From: Paenibacillus sp. FSL R7-0204
GTDB lineage: Bacteria > Bacillota > Bacilli > Paenibacillales > Paenibacillaceae
Direction of reading: 5' to 3'
Assembly: GCF_038002225.1 (NCBI RefSeq)
Contig: NZ_JBBOCA010000001.1
Span: 4,340,001-4,404,000 of the forward strand
Length of the DNA stretch: 64,000 nt
The position numbers and the translations under genes were made by a program. Below, piece by piece: positions 46,445 to 58,126 of this stretch. The notes beneath the pieces are model-generated. The model saw only the letters and a program-made list of their open reading frames with translations, ran no database searches and was not told the DNA's origin. Numbering within the stretch: the stretch's first letter is position 1; every line of letters starts with the position of its first letter.

Positions 46445-46744
46445 TTATTTCTCCAGGAATCCGGTAGACGGATTGGTGATGAAGAAGCCTTCCTGTGGCA
46501 CATAGAAATACTGAATCCAGACGCCGTCGAGCAGCGGTTCGCGCGTATCCAGCAGAATCTCGATATCCTTATCTGTAGCAACCACTTCATCGTGCTCAGT
46601 AGGTGTATCCAGCGCTACATCATAGTGTCCGTGATCTCCGTGATTCTGGGTGATGACCACGCGGATTTTCTTGCCTTCCGCTTCCGGGCTGTTCAGCATA
46701 TCTTTTAGAACCTTAGCTGCATTGCGGTTAATTTTTACTTTCAT
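46445..46744 (-). CDS. HesB/IscA-like protein without cysteines
   Basis: 99 residues, with the small beta-rich fold of HesB/IscA/YneR-type proteins: an N-terminal helix (NRNAAKVLKDMLNS), IRVVITQ, an acidic loop, then DIEILLDTREPLLDGVWIQY. The C-terminus ends GFFITNPS, where true Fe-S carriers have the CGCG motif. There is no Cys in the whole protein, so the usual Fe-S role is unlikely. It has a His/Asp-rich stretch (HGDHGHYDVALD), a conceivable metal ligand. GAGG lies upstream of ATG 46744. Confidence 0.8.
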   Translation of the reverse strand: MKVKINRNAAKVLKDMLNSPEAEGKKIRVVITQNHGDHGHYDVALDTPTEHDEVVATDKDIEILLDTREPLLDGVWIQYFYVPQEGFFITNPSTGFLEK

Positions 46745-46820
46745 CCTCTGGCGACCTCTATTCTACTTAGTATGAAATCAGAAATTCATTATAACATATT
46801 ATAAGGTGCTATAGATAATT

Positions 46821-46909
46821 AAGTGGTTACTCCAGTGAGCAGACTATAGATCACCACTTCAGCCAAGTGGAAACGGCTTTGCCGTCCTTTTAAAGGACAG
46901 TACCGTTTC
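46821..46909. repeat. two consecutive intergenic inverted repeats
   Basis: AAGTGGT (46821-46827) pairs with ACCACTT (46853-46859). Next, GAAACGG (46870-46876) pairs with CCGTTTC (46903-46909), enclosing a perfect GTCCTTT-T-AAAGGAC stem (46884-46898). Together they fill the gap between the HesB-like gene and the small membrane protein gene. It resembles a small intergenic palindromic element. Whether it recurs in the genome cannot be seen here. Confidence 0.5.
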
Positions 46910-46916
46910 AGCGGGA

Positions 46917-46966
46917 AATAAAAAGCTGCCCCAATCAGCCATATTTCACGGCTTGCGGGACAGCTT
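46917..46966 (-). terminator. rho-independent terminator
   Basis: On the minus strand AAGCTGTCCC pairs with GGGGCAGCTT and TTTTTATTT follows, 19 bases after the small membrane protein gene. Confidence 0.82.
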
Positions 46967-46984
46967 CTCATATGTGTACTTCTA

Positions 46985-47308
46985 TTATGAAGCGTTCTGA
47001 TTCGATAGAGCGGCTAACACTTCATTGGTAATGTCCTTGCCGCCCTTGAAGTTAGTAATGAACGCCCCGATGGAATAGATCGGCCCCCAGGGAATCCCCC
47101 ACCAGCCCACCAAGGCCGTCAGCAGAGTGTACTTTAGTCCTTTTTTGACGGAGCCCTCGCCCGCCTTGATGAAATAGATACCCGAGCTACGTCTGAACGT
47201 CATCAGGACAACAGAGAAGCAATATGTGTAGATCACGAATTTACCGCCTTGCTGAATCTGGCTCATAATGTTGCCGCCGTCCATGTTCTCGATCCCTTTT
47301 ATGATCAT
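46985..47308 (-). CDS. small conserved membrane protein, unknown
   Basis: 107 residues. Hydrophobic stretches FVIYTYCFSVVLMTF and LTALVGWWGIPWGPIYSIGAFITN flank a basic loop (RRSSGIYFIKAGEGSVKKG). Proteins with the RxSxxI(Y/H)FI and WWGIPWGPI motifs occur widely in bacteria and are unassigned. ATG 47308 follows AAAGGGGA at 8 bases. Position after the bglH gene with a ~100-base gap; no functional link is evident. Confidence 0.8.
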   Translation of the reverse strand: MIIKGIENMDGGNIMSQIQQGGKFVIYTYCFSVVLMTFRRSSGIYFIKAGEGSVKKGLKYTLLTALVGWWGIPWGPIYSIGAFITNFKGGKDITNEVLAALSNQNAS

Positions 47309-47411
47309 AGGAAATCCCCTTTAACGGTTGTTTATTATCATATACCGTAGGGATGGCGGACTGAAACAGCAGACAGATATTTGTAAAAAGTGAGCTGACA
47401 GCAGACGCGGA

Positions 47412-51760
<4,349 letters not shown>

Positions 51761-51861
51761 CCAAGCTGCCCTCCTTTACCCCGAATTTCATTTGCACTGC
51801 TTACAGGATGTTAGACGGGTCAAGGCTTCCTTACGGCGTCCCGCAGGGCCTTAACATAAAG

Positions 51862-51920
51862 AAAGGCAAAACCCAAAACACGTGACCATGTTTTGGGTTT
51901 TGCCTTTGCAGTAACAATCC
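51862..51920 (-). promoter_or_regulatory. RAT antiterminator overlapping terminator before licT
   Basis: On the minus strand the RAT (51920-51896) reads GGATTGTTACTGCAAAGGCA then AAACC. It overlaps a perfect 19-base-pair terminator stem (51907-51889 with 51880-51862), followed by CTTTCTTT. Transcripts should stop unless LicT binds. Confidence 0.88.
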
Positions 51921-51927
51921 CAAATTC

Positions 51928-51978
51928 AGAATAGCACCTAATTTCACTTTTGGCAACAAAAATGTTTGCGCTTACAAA
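51928..51978 (-). promoter_or_regulatory. licT-bgl promoter with upstream cre
   Basis: On the minus strand a 16/17 match to the cre consensus (TTTGTAAGCGCAAACAT, 51978-51962) lies just upstream of TTGCCA (51956-51951), 17 bases before TATTCT (51933-51928). The start would fall ~8 bases before the RAT. CcpA bound there would affect transcription from this promoter. Confidence 0.82.
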
Positions 51979-52062
51979 TTGGTATGGTGAATAAAAAGGA
52001 TTGCAAAAACATTAAGGCGAATAAGAAAAATATGTAAATCTTATTCTTAGGAGGTACTATCA

Positions 52063-52536
52063 ATGAATTATGATTTTAACAGGGACTGGCTTTCAAAAAA
52101 GTTTGATGAGATAAGTACGCGTCTACTCAAATCCCTGCAACAACTTAGCGATGAACAAGTAAATTGGAGACCTGATAACACAAGTAACAGCATCTCGACA
52201 TTAATAAAACATGTTGAAGGTAACATTCATGAAAGAATACTAAAGGGAATTTTACATCAAGACGTTCATAGAAATCGTGATGAGGAGCTCAAACCAACGT
52301 ATATTACCAGGTCCGAACTGGAACAGATCATCCAAGCTAAGTTTGAATTGATCATTGCCACGGTAAAAAACATTACCGATGAAGAGTTAGAGCAAACACA
52401 ATGGGTCAGGAATCTTGAAAGAACAAATCTGGATATGTTGCATCAATGTGCCGCACATTACTCGGAGCATACGGGTCAGATCATTTATATCGCAAAACAA
52501 ATTTTACAAGAAAGTTACAAGTCAACATCCATATAG
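52063..52536 (+). CDS. DinB-like protein (four-helix bundle)
   Basis: 157 residues, DinB/DUF1572 type: an all-helical protein with His residues at regular positions (LIKHVEGNIHERI, LHQCAAHYSEHTGQII). The fold normally holds a metal or serves thiol transfer (bacillithiol S-transferase relatives). AGGAGG lies 9 bases before ATG 52063. Its base composition is noticeably AT-richer than its neighbours, suggesting later acquisition or weak selection on composition. Monocistronic. Function unknown. Confidence 0.82.
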   Translation: MNYDFNRDWLSKKFDEISTRLLKSLQQLSDEQVNWRPDNTSNSISTLIKHVEGNIHERILKGILHQDVHRNRDEELKPTYITRSELEQIIQAKFELIIATVKNITDEELEQTQWVRNLERTNLDMLHQCAAHYSEHTGQIIYIAKQILQESYKSTSI

Positions 52537-52569
52537 TTCCACAGACAAAGACAACAATGCTAGCTGTAA

Positions 52570-52610
52570 AAGGAGTGCTCCCCTATTCACTGGGAACACT
52601 CCTCTTCTTC
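52570..52610. terminator. bidirectional terminator
   Basis: AGGAGTG(C)TCCC pairs with GGGA(A)CACTCCT around a short loop; T-rich flanks on both sides. Lies between convergent DinB-like and EamA genes. Confidence 0.75.
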
Positions 52611-52623
52611 TATCCTCCAGAGC

Positions 52624-53589
52624 TCAGACCGATGACGAACTCACGCTCTGAGCATTACCCCACCGCAGCTTATACAGCTCCGGCAATACCACACCCAGCA
52701 GCACCAGCACTACTCCGGTCCATTGCAGAAGACTTACATGCTCTTGCAATACGAATGAGGACATTAAGACAGCCACAGGCAGTTCGACGGCGCCCAGAAT
52801 ACCAGCCATCCCTCCGCCGATATGCGGAACCCCGATGGCGAACAGCAGCGGCGGGATAAAGGCGCCGAACAAGCCCAGCAGGAAGCCGAACAGCAGCAGC
52901 GGTCCCCATAGCATACCGTTAAACAGGAAGGTCGGCGGGAACAGGATACACAGCAGCACCAGGCCGCCAGTGACCATCCAGGCGCTCCGGTAGGCCGGAT
53001 GGGCCGAAGGAACGGCTTTGCCGCTGAATATAATGAACATGGAATAGCTGACTGCCGATAGTAATCCCAGCAGCAGCCCCAGCAGGTTAAACTCGGCAGC
53101 TCCCTGATTCAGAATACCTGCGGCCAGCAGGGTTCCGCCGAACAGCAGGATCAGCGTCAGCACCGTGATTTTGTCAGGGCGTTGACGTTTGCTTACCGCC
53201 TGAATCAGCACACTGATCCAGGTGAACTGGAACAGCAGGATAATCGCCAGCGAAGCCGGAATATACCGGAGCGACTGGTAGTACAGCAGACCCGTAACCA
53301 CGGTTGGCGCACCGGCCATCATCAAGAGCAGTCTATGCTTCCAGGTCAGCCGGGTGGGAAGCGCCTTGGCGGGTGCCGTAACGTTCGCTGTGCTGCGCTG
53401 TTTGCGGTTCGCTCTAAGCTTGGTATATAACGCGAGCAGCCAGGCGAGAATACAGCCGGTTAAGAGCTGAGTGCCGACCACCTCTCCCAGCTTGTAACCT
53501 TGCCCGTAGGCCAATACAACAATCGTTGATAAAATGCCGTAGCTCATAGCGCCTACAAGTACGGAGATTAAATATTTCATATCTTTCAT
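52624..53589 (-). CDS. EamA/DMT-family transporter
   Basis: 321 residues with ten predicted helices (two EamA repeats: LVGAMSYGILSTIVVLAYG ... LLLGLLSAVSYSMFIIFSG). ATG 53589 follows AGGAGG at 10 bases. The longer frame from 53778 is not coding; that segment is a riboswitch-type leader. Proteins of this superfamily export metabolites such as amino acids, nucleosides or purines. Riboswitch control hints at a purine-related exporter, an inference. Single gene. Confidence 0.9.
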   Translation of the reverse strand: MKDMKYLISVLVGAMSYGILSTIVVLAYGQGYKLGEVVGTQLLTGCILAWLLALYTKLRANRKQRSTANVTAPAKALPTRLTWKHRLLLMMAGAPTVVTGLLYYQSLRYIPASLAIILLFQFTWISVLIQAVSKRQRPDKITVLTLILLFGGTLLAAGILNQGAAEFNLLGLLLGLLSAVSYSMFIIFSGKAVPSAHPAYRSAWMVTGGLVLLCILFPPTFLFNGMLWGPLLLFGFLLGLFGAFIPPLLFAIGVPHIGGGMAGILGAVELPVAVLMSSFVLQEHVSLLQWTGVVLVLLGVVLPELYKLRWGNAQSVSSSSV

Positions 53590-53649
53590 GTCTGTTATGC
53601 CTCCTGAATCTTCTGTTTCGTCTACACTTGAATTACAGCCGCAACACGC

Positions 53650-53775
53650 AAAAAATCCTAACTCCGGGACAGGGACCACTGGTTCACGGTCCTTATCATC
53701 GTAGTTAGGAAGAGTAGGCTTCCTGTAGAAACCCTCGCCCTGTGACATCTGAATGGCTGCGAGGTTATACGAGAA
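53650..53775 (-). promoter_or_regulatory. variant purine-type riboswitch with overlapping terminator (predicted ON switch)
   Basis: On the minus strand the aptamer spans 53772-53699. P1 is TCGTA/TACGA, J1/2 TAACC, P2 CGC/GCG, J2/3 GTTTCTAC (53732-53725), P3 AGGAAG/CTTCCT with loop CCTACT, and J3/1 AAC. GTTTCTAC and TATAA are hallmarks of the purine class. The L2 end GG and L3 start CC match the conserved loop-loop pair. P2/L2 is ~11 bases longer than normal and J3/1 has an extra A. TCCTAACT (53710-53703), spanning P3 and J3/1, pairs with AGTTAGGA (53663-53656) followed by T6, so ligand binding should block termination. Confidence 0.78.
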
Positions 53776-53818
53776 CAATATAGAGTTATGAATGATTGCC
53801 TGGTTGACGACTGTTCAT

Positions 53819-53847
53819 ATGTTACACGCCAAGTGAGCTGGCGTCAA
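53819..53847 (-). promoter_or_regulatory. promoter of the EamA gene and riboswitch
   Basis: On the minus strand TTGACG (53847-53842) and TAACAT (53824-53819) are 17 bases apart. The spacer contains an inverted CGCCA/TGGCG (53843-53827), possibly an operator. Transcription would begin ~40 bases before the aptamer. Confidence 0.7.
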
Positions 53848-53897
53848 GCCTTAATTCTTTTAAATTTGAAACTCAGGGGACATAGACCTCTGTTTAA

Positions 53898-55364
53898 TCA
53901 ATTCTCCAGCCTAACTTCACCCGTACTTTTATTCCACTGTAAGCCAATACCGAGAAGATCACATATTGCTTCCAGCGGGAATTGTGCCGAATCCGGCAGC
54001 CTATTCATTGTAAACTCGCGGTCTGATTTCTTGCCATTGATATATAATTCGAGCGGATCGCTGAACTTTACCTGAACGGTATTCTTACCGTATACGAAAG
54101 ACCATACCGTGAATTGATAACCATAAAATTTCGGGTCAGGCTTGGACGTGCCTGAGCTTACCTTCACACCAAGCGCCTTGAACACGCTGTTAGCCGGTAC
54201 ATACAGCTTGCCGTCCTTAACGGAAGGCGTGCCATAGAATGAGAACGTCTCCCCGTTCACACTGAAACTCAGCGGCGGCTGGACCGGTGCCAGAATATAT
54301 CCGTCTTCATCCTTGGTCATCGCCCCCCTGCCAGTCGCAAGTCCCGTATCGAAGCCGTCTCCCCACCCCATTAGAGTCCCATCCTTGTGCTGGGCAAATC
54401 CAAAGGTTCCGCTGCTTCCCCACAGATTGCTGATATGACTTCCTTTTTTGATCTGAAAAGGCTTAACCAGCGCTCCAGAGTTGTAGTTCCATTGCCAGAG
54501 CGTTCCGTTCCGCTTCAGTGCAAACAGCCGGTAGAAGCCGGTATCCAGCTTATAGACATTAGTAAGACCGGCAACGGCAGAAAGCACTTTAGAATCCTTG
54601 TTCCAGCGCAGCACCTGGCCGTCACTTCGCAGCAGGAACAGCTCACCTTGTGTAGCTGCCATACCGGTTATTGACGATGAAGCGAGCGTAGCTACACTGA
54701 CAGGATCACTCTCCAAACGCATACGGTTATAGACGTTGTTAACGATACTCATCTGCTTCACACTGCCCTCTTCAGTAAGAAACAAAGCATCGTTACCGTT
54801 AATTAGGGCGGATCTAATCCCCGTAACTGCCTTGAGCTCCAAATAGTGAATCTGTACCGGAAGCACACCGGGCTGATCGTAGGAAGGGTACCACAGGGTG
54901 GCCGTCCCGTCTTTTTTTACAGCGATGCCCAGGCTGCCATTCGCAGTGATGGAGGATACTTCCCGAAGACCCTCCAGCTTGACCGGACCTCCCCGTTTTT
55001 GATACCTCAACAGAGGATCATTCTCAATATAGCTGCTGTAGTACAAGCCCCAGCCCCATACCTCCCCATCCCTGCTGAGTGCAAAAGACACTCTTCCTGC
55101 CGCCGCCACCTGCACAATCCCGCTCAGACCTTCTACCTGTCTGGGGATGTATTGGTTAATACTTGTCCCGTCCCCGACTTGACCGAACTTATTATCTCCC
55201 CAGCCGGTTACCGTCCCGTCACTCCAAGCCGCAATTCCATGCGCAGAGCCGCCCGATACACTTACAGCTCTGGGCACCGCAGCAACGGCCTGACTGCCGG
55301 CAGGAAAGCATAAGGATAATATCAGAAGTGACGCGATGAGAAGCTTTGATTTACGAAAAAACAA
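53898..55364 (-). CDS. secreted RCC1-like propeller protein with copper-amine-oxidase-N-type domain
   Basis: 488 residues. A signal peptide is followed by RCC1-type propeller repeats (GTVTGWGDNKFGQVGDGTS, DGEVWGWG, DGTLMGWGDG). The C-terminal ~130 residues are a copper-amine-oxidase-N-like / stalk domain (KDGKLYVPANSVFKALGVKV, YINGKKSDREF, LEAICDLLGIGLQWN), common on Paenibacillus secreted proteins. TTG 55364 has AAGGGGG at 9 bases; upstream extension lacks a site. Binding or surface role only guessed. The gene diverges from the TelA cassette with ~290 bases between. Confidence 0.85.
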   Translation of the reverse strand: MFFRKSKLLIASLLILSLCFPAGSQAVAAVPRAVSVSGGSAHGIAAWSDGTVTGWGDNKFGQVGDGTSINQYIPRQVEGLSGIVQVAAAGRVSFALSRDGEVWGWGLYYSSYIENDPLLRYQKRGGPVKLEGLREVSSITANGSLGIAVKKDGTATLWYPSYDQPGVLPVQIHYLELKAVTGIRSALINGNDALFLTEEGSVKQMSIVNNVYNRMRLESDPVSVATLASSSITGMAATQGELFLLRSDGQVLRWNKDSKVLSAVAGLTNVYKLDTGFYRLFALKRNGTLWQWNYNSGALVKPFQIKKGSHISNLWGSSGTFGFAQHKDGTLMGWGDGFDTGLATGRGAMTKDEDGYILAPVQPPLSFSVNGETFSFYGTPSVKDGKLYVPANSVFKALGVKVSSGTSKPDPKFYGYQFTVWSFVYGKNTVQVKFSDPLELYINGKKSDREFTMNRLPDSAQFPLEAICDLLGIGLQWNKSTGEVRLEN

Positions 55365-55655
55365 TGGCTTATCCCCCTTGTAATTTACTTTATTCTCATA
55401 AATTCTGTTAACCTTCCTATTATACTTCCATTTATTTGTAATGAACAGCAATCCAAGGGCAGCCCTCTATCAATAAATAAAGTAAAAATTTGAAACATAG
55501 ACAAGTTACGATACGTATCAGTGTATAACCGTCCTTTATTCCAATCATTTCTATGTGAGATGGGTAATATTGTGAAGGGAACCACGGTGATCACCCGAAG
55601 GTATGAATGATCCCATGGTTTACCGAAATATACATAACTGGAGGAGGTGTAGATC

Positions 55656-56396
55656 CTGAACAGATCCGGGCCCATTAAGCTCCTTGGCATGATTGCCGGA
55701 GTTGTCATCTTAAATGTCATCGTTCTATCTCCCGGCCTGCTCGGTATCGAGATCGGCGGAAGCCCGCTGGAAACGGCATCTGCGGTAACCCTGCTAATCA
55801 TCAGTCTGCTGGTCGTCCTATACGGGAGTTACACCTTGCTCTTCAGACCCCCGGCTGCCAAGCCCGTTAGCGTGCAATTAGAGACGCGGGAGGATTACAT
55901 TGCCGGCCTCGGCCGTCACCGGAATGTGAAGGTGCTGAAGGAGGATATCTCCCTCGCCTTGGACCAGATCGAGCGGATTGAGAAGAAGAAGACCGCACTG
56001 CTCCAGGTGCTGGGCCGCAGGTTCGATCCGGCTGAGCTCAGCTTCCGCAAGTTTCATTCCGTCATAATGGAGGTCGAGAAGCTCTTTTATCTGAATATCC
56101 GCGGGCTGCTGGGCAAGCTCAGTGTGTTCGATGCCTCGGAGTTCGCCAGATTTAGTGCAGATAACGCGTCAAGCCGGTTCTCCAGCGCTCTAATTCAGAA
56201 GAAAACCGCGTTATACAACGAGTATCTCTCCTATGTCAAAGGCTGCCTCGGGGCCAATGAGGAAATTCTGCTGAAGCTGGATCAGCTGCTGCTGGAGATT
56301 ACCGAGCTGGGCAGCGCAGATTATAGCAATGTGGAAGACATGCCATGCATGCAGGAATTAACCGCCTTGATCGGGCAGACGAAACTCTATCAGTAA
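55656..56396 (+). CDS. membrane/coiled-coil protein, first gene of TelA cassette, likely CTG start
   Basis: About 246 residues. Two N-terminal membrane helices (MIAGVVILNVIVLSPGLL; TLLIISLLVVLYGSYTLLF) lead into a ~170-residue cytoplasmic, mostly helical part with Lys/Glu-rich heptads (SLALDQIERIEKKKTALL, LSFRKFHSVIMEVEKLFY). ATG 55689 has no ribosome site. CTG 55656, in frame, has GGAGGAGG 8 bases upstream, so a CTG start is likely. The gene is followed by the VWA fusion gene after 18 bases. Unknown family; found as the first member of a conserved three-gene set in related bacteria (from memory, not verified). Confidence 0.72.
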   Translation: MNRSGPIKLLGMIAGVVILNVIVLSPGLLGIEIGGSPLETASAVTLLIISLLVVLYGSYTLLFRPPAAKPVSVQLETREDYIAGLGRHRNVKVLKEDISLALDQIERIEKKKTALLQVLGRRFDPAELSFRKFHSVIMEVEKLFYLNIRGLLGKLSVFDASEFARFSADNASSRFSSALIQKKTALYNEYLSYVKGCLGANEEILLKLDQLLLEITELGSADYSNVEDMPCMQELTALIGQTKLYQ

Positions 56397-56414
56397 GGAA
56401 AGGGAGATGAACCT

Positions 56415-58100
56415 ATGAGGAAAGGCAAAACACTGTTCATACTCGGCATTATCGCCGCATCCGTCTTCGCACTTGTCTATTTCGGAATTACCTTAACATC
56501 CAATCTGGGCAAATCCAAGACTGAAATCTCTGCCGAAGACGCCGACAAAAGACTGAACCGCATCTATAAGGATATCAACGTGACCAGTGCTGAGCCAGTA
56601 AAAGGGCAGATCGATCTTGATCCGGCGTCCATCGGCGATTCGTTGCCCGATATCTCCAAGTTCCCCATCTCCGTAGAGAGCACAACCGATAGCTACGTCG
56701 AGATTTTCTCCTCCACAGAGAAGTCCGGAACAGGCAATGACGGCTGGCTGAATGAAGTCGCAACAGACTTCAACGCTGCCGGTATTACAATAGACGGCAA
56801 ACCAGTCTCCGTCAAAATCCGTAACATCGCTTCCGGCACAGCCGCTGATTATATCCGGTCCGGCAAATATGTGCCTGACGCCTTCACTCCCTCTAATGAG
56901 CTATGGGGCGAGATGGTCAAGGCCAGCGGCGTGCAAGCCGAGCTGGTTACGAAACGTCTGACCGGCAACGTGGCCGGAGTGGTAATGAGCAAGCAGAAAT
57001 ACGATCAGCTGGTCGACAAATACGGCTCGATCAACGTGAAGACAATTACCGACGCCATTGCGGCTAATGAGCTGGCTATGGGGTACACTGACCCTTTTGC
57101 CAGCTCAACGGGGCTGAATTTCCTGGTCACCGCACTGAGCACCTTCGACAGTACGGATCTGCTGGGAGCCAAGGCGGTTCAAGGCTTCGAGAAGTTCCAG
57201 GCCAACGTGCCCTTCATCGCCTCCACCACCCTGCAAATGCGGGAAGCGGCCAAATCCGGCATGCTGGATGCCTTCGTCCTTGAGTATCAGACCTTTGTCA
57301 ATGCGAAGGATCTGACCAGCGGCTATGTGTTCACCCCGTTCGGCGTAAGACATGACAGCCCGCTGTATGCACTCGGGCAGCTGCCGCCGGAGAAGCTGGC
57401 GATCATTAAGAAGTTCGGCGAATTCGTCCAGCAGGATAAGTACCAGAAGACGGCTGCGGACAAGGGCTTCAACGGCCTGACGGATTATGTCTCAGAGCTG
57501 GCACCGGTTGACGGCTCCATTCTCTCCTCGGCCCAGAAGCTCTGGAAGGAGAAAAAGAACGGCAGCAAGCCGATTGCGGCAGTGTTCGTAGCCGATGTCT
57601 CAGGCAGCATGGCCGGTGAACCGCTGAACCGTCTCAAGGAGTCCTTGCTGAAGGGCCAGAAATTCCTCGGCAAGGACAACAGCATCGGCTTTGTCTCCTA
57701 TTCCAGTGACGTGACCATCAATCTGCCCATCGGCAAATATGATACCAACCAACAGTCCATGTTCGTAGGGGCGATTAACAGCCTTCAGCCTGTGGGCGGT
57801 ACGGCTACCTTCGACGGGTTGGTGGTTGCGATGAAGATGCTGAAGGATGAGCTGGCGGTGAACCCGGATATGAAGCCTCTGATCTTCGTGCTTAGCGACG
57901 GGGAGACGAACGAAGGCCATTCCCTGGATGATATCCGGGGCCTGATCGAGACTTACAAGATTCCGGTATACACCATCGGGTATAACGCTAATATCAAGGC
58001 TCTGGAGAGCATCTCCAGCATCAACGAGGCGGCCAATATCAACGCCGACACAGAGGATGTAGTATACAAAATCGGTAACCTGCTCAACGTGCAAATGTAG
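56415..58100 (+). CDS. binding-protein/VWA fusion protein, membrane anchored
   Basis: 561 residues. An N-terminal membrane helix or uncleaved signal (LFILGIIAASVFALVYFGI) is followed by a type-2 solute-binding fold (about 85-370; EIFSSTEKSGTGNDGWLN, GTAADYIRSGKY, ELAMGYTDPFASSTGLNF). A von Willebrand A domain (about 388-560) has a complete MIDAS: DVSGS at D394, Thr in GGTATFDG, Asp in LSDGETNEG. The protein is probably outside the membrane and binds a metal-dependent partner. AAAGGGAGA precedes ATG 56415. Middle gene of the TelA cassette. The fusion suggests ligand sensing coupled to adhesion or complex assembly. Confidence 0.85.
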   Translation: MRKGKTLFILGIIAASVFALVYFGITLTSNLGKSKTEISAEDADKRLNRIYKDINVTSAEPVKGQIDLDPASIGDSLPDISKFPISVESTTDSYVEIFSSTEKSGTGNDGWLNEVATDFNAAGITIDGKPVSVKIRNIASGTAADYIRSGKYVPDAFTPSNELWGEMVKASGVQAELVTKRLTGNVAGVVMSKQKYDQLVDKYGSINVKTITDAIAANELAMGYTDPFASSTGLNFLVTALSTFDSTDLLGAKAVQGFEKFQANVPFIASTTLQMREAAKSGMLDAFVLEYQTFVNAKDLTSGYVFTPFGVRHDSPLYALGQLPPEKLAIIKKFGEFVQQDKYQKTAADKGFNGLTDYVSELAPVDGSILSSAQKLWKEKKNGSKPIAAVFVADVSGSMAGEPLNRLKESLLKGQKFLGKDNSIGFVSYSSDVTINLPIGKYDTNQQSMFVGAINSLQPVGGTATFDGLVVAMKMLKDELAVNPDMKPLIFVLSDGETNEGHSLDDIRGLIETYKIPVYTIGYNANIKALESISSINEAANINADTEDVVYKIGNLLNVQM

Positions 58101-58126
58101 ACTTTATATTCTGAAGGAGGGTTCAT

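Noticed and set aside
53590..53778. 63-codon in-frame N-terminal extension of the EamA gene
   Set aside because: It overlaps the riboswitch-like aptamer and terminator, has no ribosome site, and gives a non-conserved leader with clustered Cys.
55586..55595. GGTGATCACC palindrome in the divergent gap
   Set aside because: Ten-base palindromes are common by chance; no repeat copies or promoter relation seen.
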